Source of the DNA: a virus
Strand: one strand, 5' to 3'
DNA length: 64,000 nucleotides
Virus record (IMG/VR): IMGVR_UViG_3300021962_000066
Span: 19,784-83,783 of that record
Positions 1 through 8,360 of this stretch are shown here, one piece after another (positions within the stretch are counted from its first letter, which is position 1; every line of letters begins with the position of its first letter). Below the pieces are notes generated by a model, which was given only the letters and a program-made list of their open reading frames with translations, did no database searches and was not told the DNA's origin. A program made the position numbers and the translations under genes.

Positions 1-12
1 AGCTACCTAGAA

Positions 13-1095
13 ATGTTAACTACAAAGAGCTACGAAGATGTAATTGCAAAGCTTGAGAAGTATTCTGGTAGACCTGCAGCGCAGATGCGGTTACCGGATG
101 TAATGTCAGGTGTAATAAACGCTTTGCAGCAAATTGCTACGTTTGAGCGAGGCAATGAGAAGAAATTAACTGCGTTGGCTCTAAAAGAGGTATTGTCTCT
201 TCCTGAATTTGAGCTCGCTAAAAAGGAAGTTGAGGAAGGTGCTCTGAAGTTCGATCTTAGTCTAGGCGCTGATAAGCCGACTCTTAAAAATGCTCAAGAG
301 GATCTTAGCGACGTTATTACGCAATTAGAAATTAATGATCAACCGGATAATCCTGACGAACTGTCTGACACTGAAAAATTAGATCAACAGATGGCGACGG
401 AAATAGACGAGCCGTTTCTTAGAAGAAAACTCGCACGGGTATTATTTCAAGGTAACGCGGTTAATAAGTTCTATCTGTTTAACATGCTAAAGACAGATCT
501 AGATGAGATTAACCCTAATTTAATAAATCTCTACGGAGTCTCTTGTGCATATATTCACGTGCTCTATTACGCAACTCCCGATAGTGTAATGCCAGATAAT
601 CCGGATGATGTACCTGAAGGCGGACTTCAGGGATCTTGCCAGGTAATTACTAATAGAGACGGCAGCAGAACGATTAAAGCTTCAGGTGCTAATCTACCCT
701 ATCTCATTCATGAGATTGTAAAGTGTATTTTTGATTATTTCTCTATGGATATTGCTCCTCAAGAAGTACTTGATAAGCAAACTCTAAGCGACGAAACGGT
801 TGAGTTTTTATCAGGTCCTCAAGCTTATCTACTATTTAAACGGTTTATACCAGCGGACGATAATAATCAAAGATTGGTACCGTTTATATTTCGTAAGTTT
901 TTACGTCTACCGATAGATGAGATTAAGGAAGTAATGGCGGCTGGCGGAGGTGCAAGTAGAATTATGGCTCGTCTGATTAGAGACAGTAATGTCGAATATA
1001 ACGATTATATACGCGGACTCAGTACGAGTGACACAGAGGGCGGAGCCGAGCCTGAAGGTGATGACTCGGGAGATGAGTGGAAGCGGGGAGAATAA
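13..1095 (+). CDS. Hypothetical protein, possibly 5' truncated
   Basis: A 360-residue reading frame that I do not recognise. It is mostly helical in character, with an acidic linker near residues 95-125 and an acidic, Gly-rich C-terminal tail after about residue 335. There is no signal peptide or membrane segment. The frame stays open to the left edge of the window (codons before the first ATG encode Ser-Tyr-Leu-Glu), so the true start may lie outside and the ATG at 13 is only the first one visible. It is followed by two further plus-strand genes of unknown role; a virion or assembly role is only a guess. Confidence 0.7.
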   Translation: MLTTKSYEDVIAKLEKYSGRPAAQMRLPDVMSGVINALQQIATFERGNEKKLTALALKEVLSLPEFELAKKEVEEGALKFDLSLGADKPTLKNAQEDLSDVITQLEINDQPDNPDELSDTEKLDQQMATEIDEPFLRRKLARVLFQGNAVNKFYLFNMLKTDLDEINPNLINLYGVSCAYIHVLYYATPDSVMPDNPDDVPEGGLQGSCQVITNRDGSRTIKASGANLPYLIHEIVKCIFDYFSMDIAPQEVLDKQTLSDETVEFLSGPQAYLLFKRFIPADDNNQRLVPFIFRKFLRLPIDEIKEVMAAGGGASRIMARLIRDSNVEYNDYIRGLSTSDTEGGAEPEGDDSGDEWKRGE

Positions 1096-1156
1096 AAAGT
1101 AGGCTACAAAATACATCAGCCGTTGAAATCCTGCACCGGTATTGATAATTATTTAT

Positions 1157-1855
1157 ATGCCGACCGTACTACAGGATTTTAATACCAGTGCCCCTACTAT
1201 TGCTGCTCTACGTAATAGTATTAGCAACTTCACTCTTATTACTTCGGGTATCCGTACGGAGATTAATGAGTTTTTATCTGATACGTACGGTGCAGGTAAA
1301 ACATTAACCAGTTGGACGAATGAAATATATAACTCTACTACAGGCGGCTGGATCGCTGATAGAGCGAGATTTTTAACCGCTACAGTCACCTCTTCTCCAA
1401 TATATTATAGTGTAACAACTGCAGTGACTGGTTATGTTTCGGTAGCGCCGCCAGTCTCATCCTTTGGAATTAGGCAGAAGCTTTACGGCAATTTAAGTCA
1501 ATGGAGCATATCTCAGAGTATATCAGCCAACCCGGGTGCTAACCCGAACTTACTACCTGCAAGTGCTTTTGAGACTATTGATGTATATGCAAACGGTCCA
1601 ATGATATTATCCGCGACTCGAACTTCCCCCTCTACCCAGACTTATACCAAAGATCGATATGATTTCTATCTAAATGATCAGACCTTCCGGTTCGTCTGTA
1701 GCTATCTAAACGAAACACCTCTTAACGTTACCCTAGGAGATCATTGCAGAGGTTTAATATACAGCTTAAGCGCTCTAGAAATGGCTAATACTTCTATGAC
1801 TAACCAGATAGCTTTCGAAACAACAAAACAGACGCAGCTCTCACGGCTATTATAG
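1157..1855 (+). CDS. Hypothetical protein, likely structural
   Basis: About 232 residues, rich in Ser, Thr, Asn and Tyr with little charge, a composition typical of phage tail or fibre-associated proteins. I recognise no domain. The ATG at 1157 (Met-Pro-Thr) is preferred over the in-frame TTG at 1142. The next small gene starts 1 nt after the stop, so the two are probably co-transcribed. A structural role is inferred from composition only. Confidence 0.65.
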   Translation: MPTVLQDFNTSAPTIAALRNSISNFTLITSGIRTEINEFLSDTYGAGKTLTSWTNEIYNSTTGGWIADRARFLTATVTSSPIYYSVTTAVTGYVSVAPPVSSFGIRQKLYGNLSQWSISQSISANPGANPNLLPASAFETIDVYANGPMILSATRTSPSTQTYTKDRYDFYLNDQTFRFVCSYLNETPLNVTLGDHCRGLIYSLSALEMANTSMTNQIAFETTKQTQLSRLL

Positions 1856-1856
1856 C

Positions 1857-2024
1857 ATGCCTAGTAATAACCAAAATAAATCAGTAATGACTATCACCGC
1901 AGATCTCATTATTGATTTGTACTTGGAAGCAAAGAAACTTCCGCCGAAGCAGAGAGAAATAGCTATAGAAAAGATTAAAATATTGAGTAAGAACTTAGGC
2001 AAGACCGCCTACGTTGATATGTAA
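1857..2024 (+). CDS. Small hypothetical protein (55 aa)
   Basis: A short uninterrupted frame from an ATG at 1857 to a TAA at 2022. It begins 1 nt after the preceding stop codon and encodes a Lys-rich helical protein (residues 14-45 contain a hydrophobic/charged heptad-like pattern, then ILSKNLGK). Tight spacing and helical periodicity support a real gene. No function is recognised. Confidence 0.55.
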   Translation: MPSNNQNKSVMTITADLIIDLYLEAKKLPPKQREIAIEKIKILSKNLGKTAYVDM

Positions 2025-2047
2025 TCTGATTAGTATTATTGTAATAA

Positions 2048-2503
2048 ATGCAGGCTCAATCGAAACATATTATCACTCACGAGACGTTTTTACAGTATGT
2101 AGATAAGATCTGTGAATCCGTGAGAGGCTACAAGTTTGATACTATAATTGGATTAGGTAGAGGCGGCTATGTACCTAGTGTCTATATTTCTCATAGACTA
2201 GGTGTTAGTAAAGTAATATCTCTCGTAGCCAAGTCCTATACTGACGACAACACCAGAGGCAAGCTAAATTTTCTACAGGAACCAGTACTAACAGATAAGT
2301 GTAAGAGAGTACTGATAGTTGACGACATTGTCGATTCAGGAACTACCTTCAGTTTTGTACGAGATTGGCTCACCGCTAACTACCCTACAACAGAGGCGAT
2401 CTTTGTATCTGTTGTTTATAAAAAGCAGCTAATATTTCCTGATGTAATATGCGGTTACGTAGCGCCGTCTGACCAGTGGATCGTCTTTCCTTGGGAGATC
2501 TAA
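2048..2503 (+). CDS. Phosphoribosyltransferase, Gpt (xanthine-guanine) type
   Basis: A 151-residue type I phosphoribosyltransferase. The PRPP-binding signature VLIVDDIVDSGTT lies at residues 88-100, and GLGRGGYVP at 35-43 matches the PPi-binding loop of E. coli Gpt. The C-terminal DQWIVFPWEI corresponds to the DTWIEQPWD hood segment of Gpt, and the length (152 aa in E. coli) also agrees. Such enzymes attach ribose-5-phosphate from PRPP to a purine base (xanthine, guanine or hypoxanthine). The likely role here is purine salvage for phage DNA synthesis. The exact base is not determined by sequence, and a modified purine is possible given the queC gene at 60885. Confidence 0.85.
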   Translation: MQAQSKHIITHETFLQYVDKICESVRGYKFDTIIGLGRGGYVPSVYISHRLGVSKVISLVAKSYTDDNTRGKLNFLQEPVLTDKCKRVLIVDDIVDSGTTFSFVRDWLTANYPTTEAIFVSVVYKKQLIFPDVICGYVAPSDQWIVFPWEI

Positions 2504-2553
2504 TACTTAGTTGACTGATTTTGTTATCTACAATTGATAAAAATATATACTGG

Positions 2554-2561
2554 CATAAGTA
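2554..2561 (+). promoter_or_regulatory. Late-promoter-like octamer CATAAGTA
   Basis: One of the TATAAATA-like octamers of this genome, 20 nt before the tail-fibre ATG. The spacing is longer than at the other sites, so this is a weaker call. Confidence 0.35.
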
Positions 2562-2581
2562 ATTACGAATTGTAATATAAT

Positions 2582-3856
2582 ATGGCAACAAGCACATCTA
2601 CGTTCGCTCTTAATATTTCTGCCATTAGGGCATTATGCCTAGGAGTTTCGGGCATTACACCCCCCGGGCTAAAGCATGGGTATGCAGCGCCTACTGTCAC
2701 TGACGGTATATCGGGCGATTTCTTTTTTAATATAGCGTCTCTTTCATCATATCAGTTATATGGTCCGAAGACGACAACTTGGCCGACCTCGGCAATAACG
2801 CTAACAACTTTAAACTATCTCACATCCTATACGAACACTCAACTTAATGGCCTCACAGGTGGTAATACTCTGGCAATAGCGTGCTTACAGGATGGTGGAA
2901 GTTCTGGCTACGGCTTATTGAGCTCACTTAGGATATTGAATCAAGGTGGTGCTGCTGCTAATATAGGTTCACTAAGAATAAATACTAATTCAGGTCCGGG
3001 CATGCAGCTCCCGCATATCATCTGCAGTGCATTTGGTGTTGAAAATTTTATAGTCGATAGTGATGGCTCATTATCAGCTAACAATATTACGACTGATGGT
3101 ACGGTTACAGTAAACCCTAGGTACCAGACAACGGGAGGAGTAAATCGTTTATTCGGTGGCAATATATTCGGTACTAATGAGTGTTTTGTTTCTGCGGAAA
3201 AGGTTAGTATTTCTATCGGTGAGGCTACATCCGCGTACGATGCAAACTGTCTTGTAGGTGGCGGTAATTCGATTGCAACCGGTCAGTATTCATGCGCATT
3301 AGGTTGGGCTAATCAAGCAATTGGCCAGGGAACCTTTATTACCGGTCTTGAATCTAGAGCAGTAGGTAATCTGTCCATAGTACTCGGCGCCTCGGCCGTT
3401 GGTTATCATAGTGGTACTTTTGTCTGGAACGGTGGTCAAGGAGCTAATATTAGCTCGTCCGTATACCCTGTCGTATACGGACGAGCAGGTACATCAGGCC
3501 ACACTCAGGCCGTATTCTACTCTGCCTCTGGTACGCATATCGGTCGTAGACTTAGTGTTAATAATTTTCAAACAGAGACATTTAATATTACCGATCCTGT
3601 GCGTGGAACCACTGAGACTGTGATACTAACCGTTCCTATCACAGGTAGTAATGATGCCACGTTTACTGTTAATGGTACCATATCGTCGAATAACACTACA
3701 ACAGCTACAGGTTACTTCGATGGTAATAACGCACAGTTACTAACAGGCAGACAGACTGCACCGTCACCGTTAGTCGGCGGATCAACACTAAGTGATACAA
3801 TTGCAGCATTTAATTTATTACTGAGTAGTTTAACAGCTCACGGTTTAGTTAGATAA
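2582..3856 (+). CDS. Tail fibre / adhesin with YadA-like head repeats
   Basis: 424 residues. The N-terminal part is Ser/Thr/Gly-rich. Residues about 203-285 carry left-handed beta-roll repeats of the YadA-head type (successive GxxSxAxGxxSxALGxxxxAxG-like turns, e.g. ATGQYSCALG and AVGNLSIVLG). The last 30 residues (DTIAAFNLLLSSLTAHGLV) match the C-terminal helix common in phage fibre proteins. Such proteins form trimers at the virion periphery and recognise host surface structures. Its 3' end overlaps the convergent glycosyltransferase gene by 19 bases, placing the adhesin directly next to the tailoring operon. No intramolecular chaperone domain is seen. Confidence 0.7.
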   Translation: MATSTSTFALNISAIRALCLGVSGITPPGLKHGYAAPTVTDGISGDFFFNIASLSSYQLYGPKTTTWPTSAITLTTLNYLTSYTNTQLNGLTGGNTLAIACLQDGGSSGYGLLSSLRILNQGGAAANIGSLRINTNSGPGMQLPHIICSAFGVENFIVDSDGSLSANNITTDGTVTVNPRYQTTGGVNRLFGGNIFGTNECFVSAEKVSISIGEATSAYDANCLVGGGNSIATGQYSCALGWANQAIGQGTFITGLESRAVGNLSIVLGASAVGYHSGTFVWNGGQGANISSSVYPVVYGRAGTSGHTQAVFYSASGTHIGRRLSVNNFQTETFNITDPVRGTTETVILTVPITGSNDATFTVNGTISSNNTTTATGYFDGNNAQLLTGRQTAPSPLVGGSTLSDTIAAFNLLLSSLTAHGLVR

Positions 3857-4461
3857 TGACATCGATGGCGCGATTTACCGATCGCACCCCTACCATAATG
3901 GTTCTGCAAAAATACTCCCGATACGTCAGTTACTTTTAATGGTAGCAGTACTACATCTGCAAAGTTTTTCAAATGTACGAGATCATCATCACTCGCGCAT
4001 TTTCCAATCTCGGGGTATATCTTACAGGTATCTAACCACCACAGCTGAAAGAATCCTAACGCCGTTCTGCCCTCGAATCCATGTTCTACATAATCATTAA
4101 CGCTAGTACCGTCTACTAACGTTCTACTACATCCATATAAAATATCTTTATGTAAGTTAACTAGTTTATCTCTGTAATTAACTGGTAATAAAATATCACT
4201 ATCTAACTGTAGTATCCACCCCGTGTCTTTCAGTCTTTGTATCCCCTCATTAACTGCTTTACCTTTTGCAAAGTTTGCGCCGTTATAATATATGTCTCTA
4301 GATAGAATATATTGTAGCTGATTTTTCTCACATAATTGTATTGTCTTTTTATCAGACTGATGAGTAACGATAATCCAATCGTCTAGTAGATCTCTATTAG
4401 GTAGTGTCTTCTCTAGGTAATCGCTATAGTCTATACATACGGTTACTGCTGATATTTTCAT
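3838..4461 (-). CDS. Glycosyltransferase, GT2/GT-A-like
   Basis: 207 residues from an ATG that forms an ATGA overlap with the upstream stop (an in-frame GTG lies 6 nt earlier). The pattern is that of a GT-A glycosyltransferase: an N-terminal beta-alpha-beta, NFAKGKAVNEG at about 63-73, and ILQLDSDILLP with the metal-binding D-S-D at 87-89. It would transfer a sugar from a nucleotide donor. It is the last gene of the minus-strand tailoring operon and converges on the tail-fibre gene. Acceptor and donor are unknown. Confidence 0.7.
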   Translation of the reverse strand: MKISAVTVCIDYSDYLEKTLPNRDLLDDWIIVTHQSDKKTIQLCEKNQLQYILSRDIYYNGANFAKGKAVNEGIQRLKDTGWILQLDSDILLPVNYRDKLVNLHKDILYGCSRTLVDGTSVNDYVEHGFEGRTALGFFQLWWLDTCKIYPEIGKCASDDDLVHLKNFADVVLLPLKVTDVSGVFLQNHYGRGAIGKSRHRCHYLTKP

Positions 4462-5006
4462 AGCCACTCTACAGGAATTCTCTTCTTCGAATAAAATTTT
4501 GATATACCATTGCCCTGTAGGATTCTCATATAGAGCTCATCTGCGTAATTATACGGGAAACAAAACCTATCAGGTACACTGCCTAGTTGTAGCTCAAATG
4601 TATTAATCATATTTACGGTATCCGATAGATACATACGAATCTTTTCAACCATTAATGTATTCTTCCGTAGTTGGAGATGATTATGACCATGACCACCAAT
4701 AAAACATTGAGGAGAATTATATAACGATCTAATCTGTTCCCAGTTCATATAATTACTGACATCGCCTACGCTAAAGAATCGATCATGCGCATCAGTGCAC
4801 GAAACGCAGTCAGAGTTCTGTTGGGTATCTTCTAACGCGACAATGTTAGTTGATATAAAAAAGATCTTTGGTGTGTTTATTTTTAGTAATTCGTTTCGAA
4901 ACTTATACTGAGTATACAATCCATCATCAAAGGTAAGTATATAATTCTGCAGAGGAAGTTTTAAAAACTCTTCCTTCATTTCATGAATCATTAGTACTTG
5001 TTTCAC
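4458..5006 (-). CDS. Polysaccharide deacetylase-like protein (CE4/NodB family)
   Basis: 182 residues, GTG start forming a GTGA overlap with the upstream gene. NodB-family motifs are visible: TFDDG at 25-29 (catalytic and metal Asp), H-G-H-N-H at 106-110 (the HxxxH metal site) and a following RFCFPYN segment. The family removes N-acetyl groups from amino sugars in glycans. Next to a PIG-L deacetylase and glycosyltransferases, it probably de-acetylates an amino sugar or a lipid/peptide-linked intermediate. It is shorter than many CE4 domains, so some C-terminal motifs may be reduced. Confidence 0.75.
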   Translation of the reverse strand: MKQVLMIHEMKEEFLKLPLQNYILTFDDGLYTQYKFRNELLKINTPKIFFISTNIVALEDTQQNSDCVSCTDAHDRFFSVGDVSNYMNWEQIRSLYNSPQCFIGGHGHNHLQLRKNTLMVEKIRMYLSDTVNMINTFELQLGSVPDRFCFPYNYADELYMRILQGNGISKFYSKKRIPVEWL

Positions 5007-5653
5007 GAAATTGTAAATATAGGTTTAAAGCATTCTGCTTTATCGTATCCACACAGACTTCCGATATAACTGTCGCGGTGAGCAATCATGTCTATACTTA
5101 TAGGGTCAGGTGACTCTCTTAATTCTGTATCGTAGTTTTTAATACATCGAAGTTTTATATTATGTACTGATGTAATATCATTAAAGGTCGTGAACTCCTC
5201 TAATGACTTACCCCATTCGGTACTACCGGGAATCGAAAAACAGAGTAATTCCTTTATAGAGCTATTATATCTCGGTCTAGTAGTAACTCTAACAGCTTCA
5301 TATACGATTCTATGGTCTCTGTGTATATCGTACTGATAGTGCGAATAGATAACTTCAGGTTTATATGAACGTATCTCACTATCAATGTGTGACCGTATAT
5401 CAGCAAACGGGACAGTATCGAGTGAAACGTCGGAGTAATCTAATCTTATAAAATCATCTATGTTTAGTATATTACAGTTTTTTTTTGCGGCCACCTGTCT
5501 GCTTCCTGCAACATGTTCATGCCCTGGTCGATTACCTTTACAGAACGTTAGCAGTCGAATCTTATGACCTTGCTGTTTAAGCTTGGCTACAGTACCGCCC
5601 ATACCAATTTCCATATCATCCAGATGAGCTGTTATAATTAAAATATTTTTCAC
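5003..5653 (-). CDS. PIG-L/LmbE-family deacetylase
   Basis: 216 residues, GTG start in a GTGA overlap. The N-terminal AHLDDMEIGMGG (H10, D12, D13) is the Zn-binding AHPDD motif of the PIG-L family, and YDIHRDHR in the middle supplies the third Zn ligand. Known members deacetylate N-acetylglucosaminyl conjugates such as GlcNAc-PI, GlcNAc-inositol and bacillithiol precursors. With the neighbouring CE4-like gene there are two unrelated deacetylases in a row, which suggests a free-amino sugar in the product. Confidence 0.82.
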   Translation of the reverse strand: MKNILIITAHLDDMEIGMGGTVAKLKQQGHKIRLLTFCKGNRPGHEHVAGSRQVAAKKNCNILNIDDFIRLDYSDVSLDTVPFADIRSHIDSEIRSYKPEVIYSHYQYDIHRDHRIVYEAVRVTTRPRYNSSIKELLCFSIPGSTEWGKSLEEFTTFNDITSVHNIKLRCIKNYDTELRESPDPISIDMIAHRDSYIGSLCGYDKAECFKPIFTIS

Positions 5654-6609
5654 GTATAGAAAGATACACCGCTGTTTATAATTTCCTGCATAGAAATTGT
5701 TGGTGTGTAATATTTTCTAAGTTCCAGAATATTAGGTATTCTGTAACCTATATCAATAAAGTCGTTTTTAAATGAATTACTCAGATCAGAATATACAATT
5801 TCTGATTTACTATTTACAGCCTTTAAAACGCTATTTGCTAATTGATTAATCGTTGTAATGTTATTGGGGTTGCCTATGTTGTATATATTCCCGTAACATG
5901 ACTCCGTACAACTAAGAATATACAATGCATTAATAGTGTCTCTAACATCGCAAAACGATCTAGACTGTTCACCGGTGCCGTATACCTCAATCGGCTTATT
6001 ACGTAGTGAGGCTTCAATAAAATTCGGTAAAACAGCGCCGCCCTTACTGCATTGACCGTACCCTGTCACATTAAATGGTCTTACTATTATAGACGGGGTA
6101 TCGTAACTCCTTAAAAGAAATTCCGATGTCAGTTTACATGACGAGTAACACCATCTACTTGTTCTGGAGGTTCCAATTGTAAGATTGTCAGACTCCACAC
6201 AATTAGTTGAACTACCATATATCTCACTCGTACTGGTGTATATAATCCTCTTATTAGACTTGGCAGCTGCCTCGAATACATTTGCATTTATATTGAGTAT
6301 GCTTTTAATTGCATGATTTGGGTTATTGTCTACAGTTCTAACTCCTACTGTTGATGCAAAGTGATATATAGTATCTTGATCTTTAAAAAAAGAATTGAGG
6401 GTTGTAGCAGACGTTTTAGACAGGTCGACTTTAATAATCTTATACCGATTACGAGCGTGGGACGTCTCCATTAATGTCTGTGATATCAACTTACTACGAT
6501 GCCCTATATTATCTAATATTGTAATATAGTCAGTACCCTCTGTCAGTAGCTTTTTGAGTAAGGAGGCGCCTATAAAACCTAATCCACCTGTTATTAGTAC
6601 TTTTTTCAT
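5650..6609 (-). CDS. NAD-dependent sugar epimerase/dehydratase (extended SDR)
   Basis: 319 residues, full length for an extended SDR. It has the Rossmann motif TGGLGFIG at 7-14, a catalytic Ser/Thr in YTSTSEIYG, and Y155-x3-K159. These resemble UDP-sugar 4-epimerases, decarboxylases and dehydratases acting on nucleotide sugars. The exact reaction cannot be assigned. It is 3 nt from the next SDR upstream and overlaps the PIG-L gene by 4 nt, so it belongs to the same operon. Confidence 0.85.
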   Translation of the reverse strand: MKKVLITGGLGFIGASLLKKLLTEGTDYITILDNIGHRSKLISQTLMETSHARNRYKIIKVDLSKTSATTLNSFFKDQDTIYHFASTVGVRTVDNNPNHAIKSILNINANVFEAAAKSNKRIIYTSTSEIYGSSTNCVESDNLTIGTSRTSRWCYSSCKLTSEFLLRSYDTPSIIVRPFNVTGYGQCSKGGAVLPNFIEASLRNKPIEVYGTGEQSRSFCDVRDTINALYILSCTESCYGNIYNIGNPNNITTINQLANSVLKAVNSKSEIVYSDLSNSFKNDFIDIGYRIPNILELRKYYTPTISMQEIINSGVSFYT

Positions 6610-6612
6610 ATG

Positions 6613-7209
6613 TCAGCAAAATAACTCCTTTATATCTCTGATAGAGTTTGACTGCAACGATGTATAGTCTATAGTGGACTCAATACTGTGTAAACTGTTT
6701 ATTGTTTGACTAATGAAACTATCAATAGTAATATAACTTATAATATTAGACATATCACTGTCACTCACTAAATTTTGTCGTATTTTACGCATTAAACCCT
6801 TTGTTCTATGGGTACCATACACTCGCGGTATTCGTAATATCATATACTTATTGTAACGCTTTTTAATGTAAACCTCCATAGCGAACTTACACGATTCATA
6901 AAGATTTGTAATCTTATTAACTCCCTCCGTACTAGCAAATATAAATGTAGCATGATTCTCTATTGCAATATTCAATAGATTGTCTGTACCTATAACAATA
7001 GTGCTAACTGTTCGCTCTATATCTTTAAATTCAAATGTATCGCTAGGAGAGGCTAAATGCATGACCATGTCAATATTACTATATTGACGTCGATCTCTAA
7101 CATCGCCTTCATACTCCACCACGGTATAGATAGCGGAGAGTGCCGGTATAAGCGATGAGCCTAAAAAGCCTTTACTGCCTGTTATTAGTATGCGAGGTTT
7201 TCCATTCAC
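6613..7209 (-). CDS. Short SDR (NAD-dependent epimerase-like)
   Basis: 198 residues, GTG start, overlapping the end of the transketolase C-half by 38 nt. The Rossmann motif TGSKGFLG is at 10-17, FASTEG supplies the Ser/Thr, and Y104-x3-K108 is present. The usual C-terminal substrate-binding domain is largely missing (extended SDRs are about 300 residues), so it may be a minimal reductase. It may instead act as a partner of the adjacent full-length SDR. Confidence 0.75.
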   Translation of the reverse strand: MNGKPRILITGSKGFLGSSLIPALSAIYTVVEYEGDVRDRRQYSNIDMVMHLASPSDTFEFKDIERTVSTIVIGTDNLLNIAIENHATFIFASTEGVNKITNLYESCKFAMEVYIKKRYNKYMILRIPRVYGTHRTKGLMRKIRQNLVSDSDMSNIISYITIDSFISQTINSLHSIESTIDYTSLQSNSIRDIKELFC

Positions 7210-7675
7210 AATTATCCCAACCGAGTCTTATGAGACTTGGTTCCTTTCCTCTGATGCAGTTAGTAAGCGTACTCAGAAATGATTGACGATCGTGAGGTTC
7301 ATGTAGAGGTATGCCCAGCGCTGCCATAAGTTGCGCGTCATCGTCTAATATATGACCCTTACCGCCGGCTTTATAACAACCGTTAGCACCTGCGTTAATA
7401 AACGTAACGCTTCTACCGAAGTTTACAACACTGAACTTTATCTGTTCGTATCCGCGGTGTATTACAAACCCTGCAACCCCATACACTATAACTGACTTAC
7501 CTTGACTAGCTAGCCCACCAGCAATGTTCACAAGGTTCGTCTCCTGCACTCCTACATTTATACAACGCTCTGGAAACCGCGACTTAAATCGCTTAAAGCT
7601 CCACATATCTGCATGTAAGAAATACAGATTCGGATTATTGTATTTACTAAGAAATTTGTCTAAGGTATTTCTCAT
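7172..7675 (-). CDS. Transketolase C-terminal-type subunit (pyrimidine-binding domain)
   Basis: 167 residues. GVQETNLVNIAGGLASQGK carries the glutamate that activates the thiamine pyrimidine ring in the transketolase Pyr domain, followed by a typical GYEQIKFSV. The C-terminal transketolase domain is absent, so this is only the central domain. It overlaps the N-terminal subunit gene by 29 nt, as in split transketolases of bacteria and archaea. The two proteins should form one ThDP active site that moves a two-carbon ketol unit between sugars or onto another acceptor. Confidence 0.82.
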   Translation of the reverse strand: MRNTLDKFLSKYNNPNLYFLHADMWSFKRFKSRFPERCINVGVQETNLVNIAGGLASQGKSVIVYGVAGFVIHRGYEQIKFSVVNFGRSVTFINAGANGCYKAGGKGHILDDDAQLMAALGIPLHEPHDRQSFLSTLTNCIRGKEPSLIRLGWDNCEWKTSHTNNRQ

Positions 7676-8360
7676 CTACTTTTTTATAATGCCAGGTTAT
7701 AGGGTCTGCTTCCATAAATGGGACACCGTACCCTTTAATAGTCTTACAAAAGAATACAGTCGGTTTACCGTATTCAGCTCTAAACTCTTTATTGAGCTTA
7801 AGGTAATCATGCCCGTCAACGACAGTAGTAGCCCACCCATTATTGCTAAAGAAGTTAATTACCGGCTCTATAGGTAGAATGTCGCACACTTTACCTGTAA
7901 CCTGTTGGTTGTTGTAATCTACAGTAACAACTATATTTGCCAATTTCTTATGACCGATATACTGTATAGCCTCTAGAGTGCTGCCCATCTGCAATGTAGC
8001 ATCAGAGAGATTGACCCACACTTTCTGAGATGTTGTCATAGCAATGCCACTTGCAACACCTAGAGCATTCCCCATCGTCTCTTCACCGAAATCAACAAAG
8101 TCTATTTCAGCGTGTTTAACTCCAGGAGATAGATTCTCTATATGCTTGATATAGTTAAGTCTTTTCCAGATTAGATAATAGGTTTGTGAACCAAATGGCT
8201 TACCTAGAACGATTTTGTGCTTATATGGTACAACATGCTTCTCTGTAAACAGAACATCCACATAAGTGAGCATAGATAGAGCTGACGGTATGTGCGTCAG
8301 CTGCTGCTTGATAGAATACTGTAAAACAGTATTTGGTAAAATAGGATCAACTATATCCAT
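7647..8360 (-). CDS. Transketolase N-terminal subunit (ThDP-binding)
   Basis: 237 residues. The PP domain of transketolase is clear: the diphosphate/Mg site reads LSDATLQMGSTLEA, then VTVDYNNQQ supplies the Asn ligand (family: GDGELQEG and VDYN). The first Gly-Asp-Gly is changed to Ser-Asp-Ala, keeping the metal Asp. YGKPTVFFCKTIKGYG near the end is also typical. It pairs with the overlapping C-half gene. In this operon it may build an unusual sugar or branched product; a simple pentose-phosphate role is the alternative. Confidence 0.85.
   Translation of the reverse strand: MDIVDPILPNTVLQYSIKQQLTHIPSALSMLTYVDVLFTEKHVVPYKHKIVLGKPFGSQTYYLIWKRLNYIKHIENLSPGVKHAEIDFVDFGEETMGNALGVASGIAMTTSQKVWVNLSDATLQMGSTLEAIQYIGHKKLANIVVTVDYNNQQVTGKVCDILPIEPVINFFSNNGWATTVVDGHDYLKLNKEFRAEYGKPTVFFCKTIKGYGVPFMEADPITWHYKKVDEKYLRQIS

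Noticed and set aside
1096-1156. Search for tRNA genes in the intergenic gaps
   Set aside because: The gaps are short (mostly under 110 bases) and I saw no cloverleaf pattern with T-loop or CCA; those that are longer hold small genes or terminators.
1150-1157. TATTTATA (TATAAATA on the minus strand) before the gene at 1157
   Set aside because: The octamer would point into the antisense of the first gene, where there is no minus-strand gene. It is probably chance in AT-rich DNA.
7524-7877. A 117-codon plus-strand frame within the transketolase genes
   Set aside because: It lies antisense to two overlapping transketolase halves with clear family motifs and has no motif of its own.
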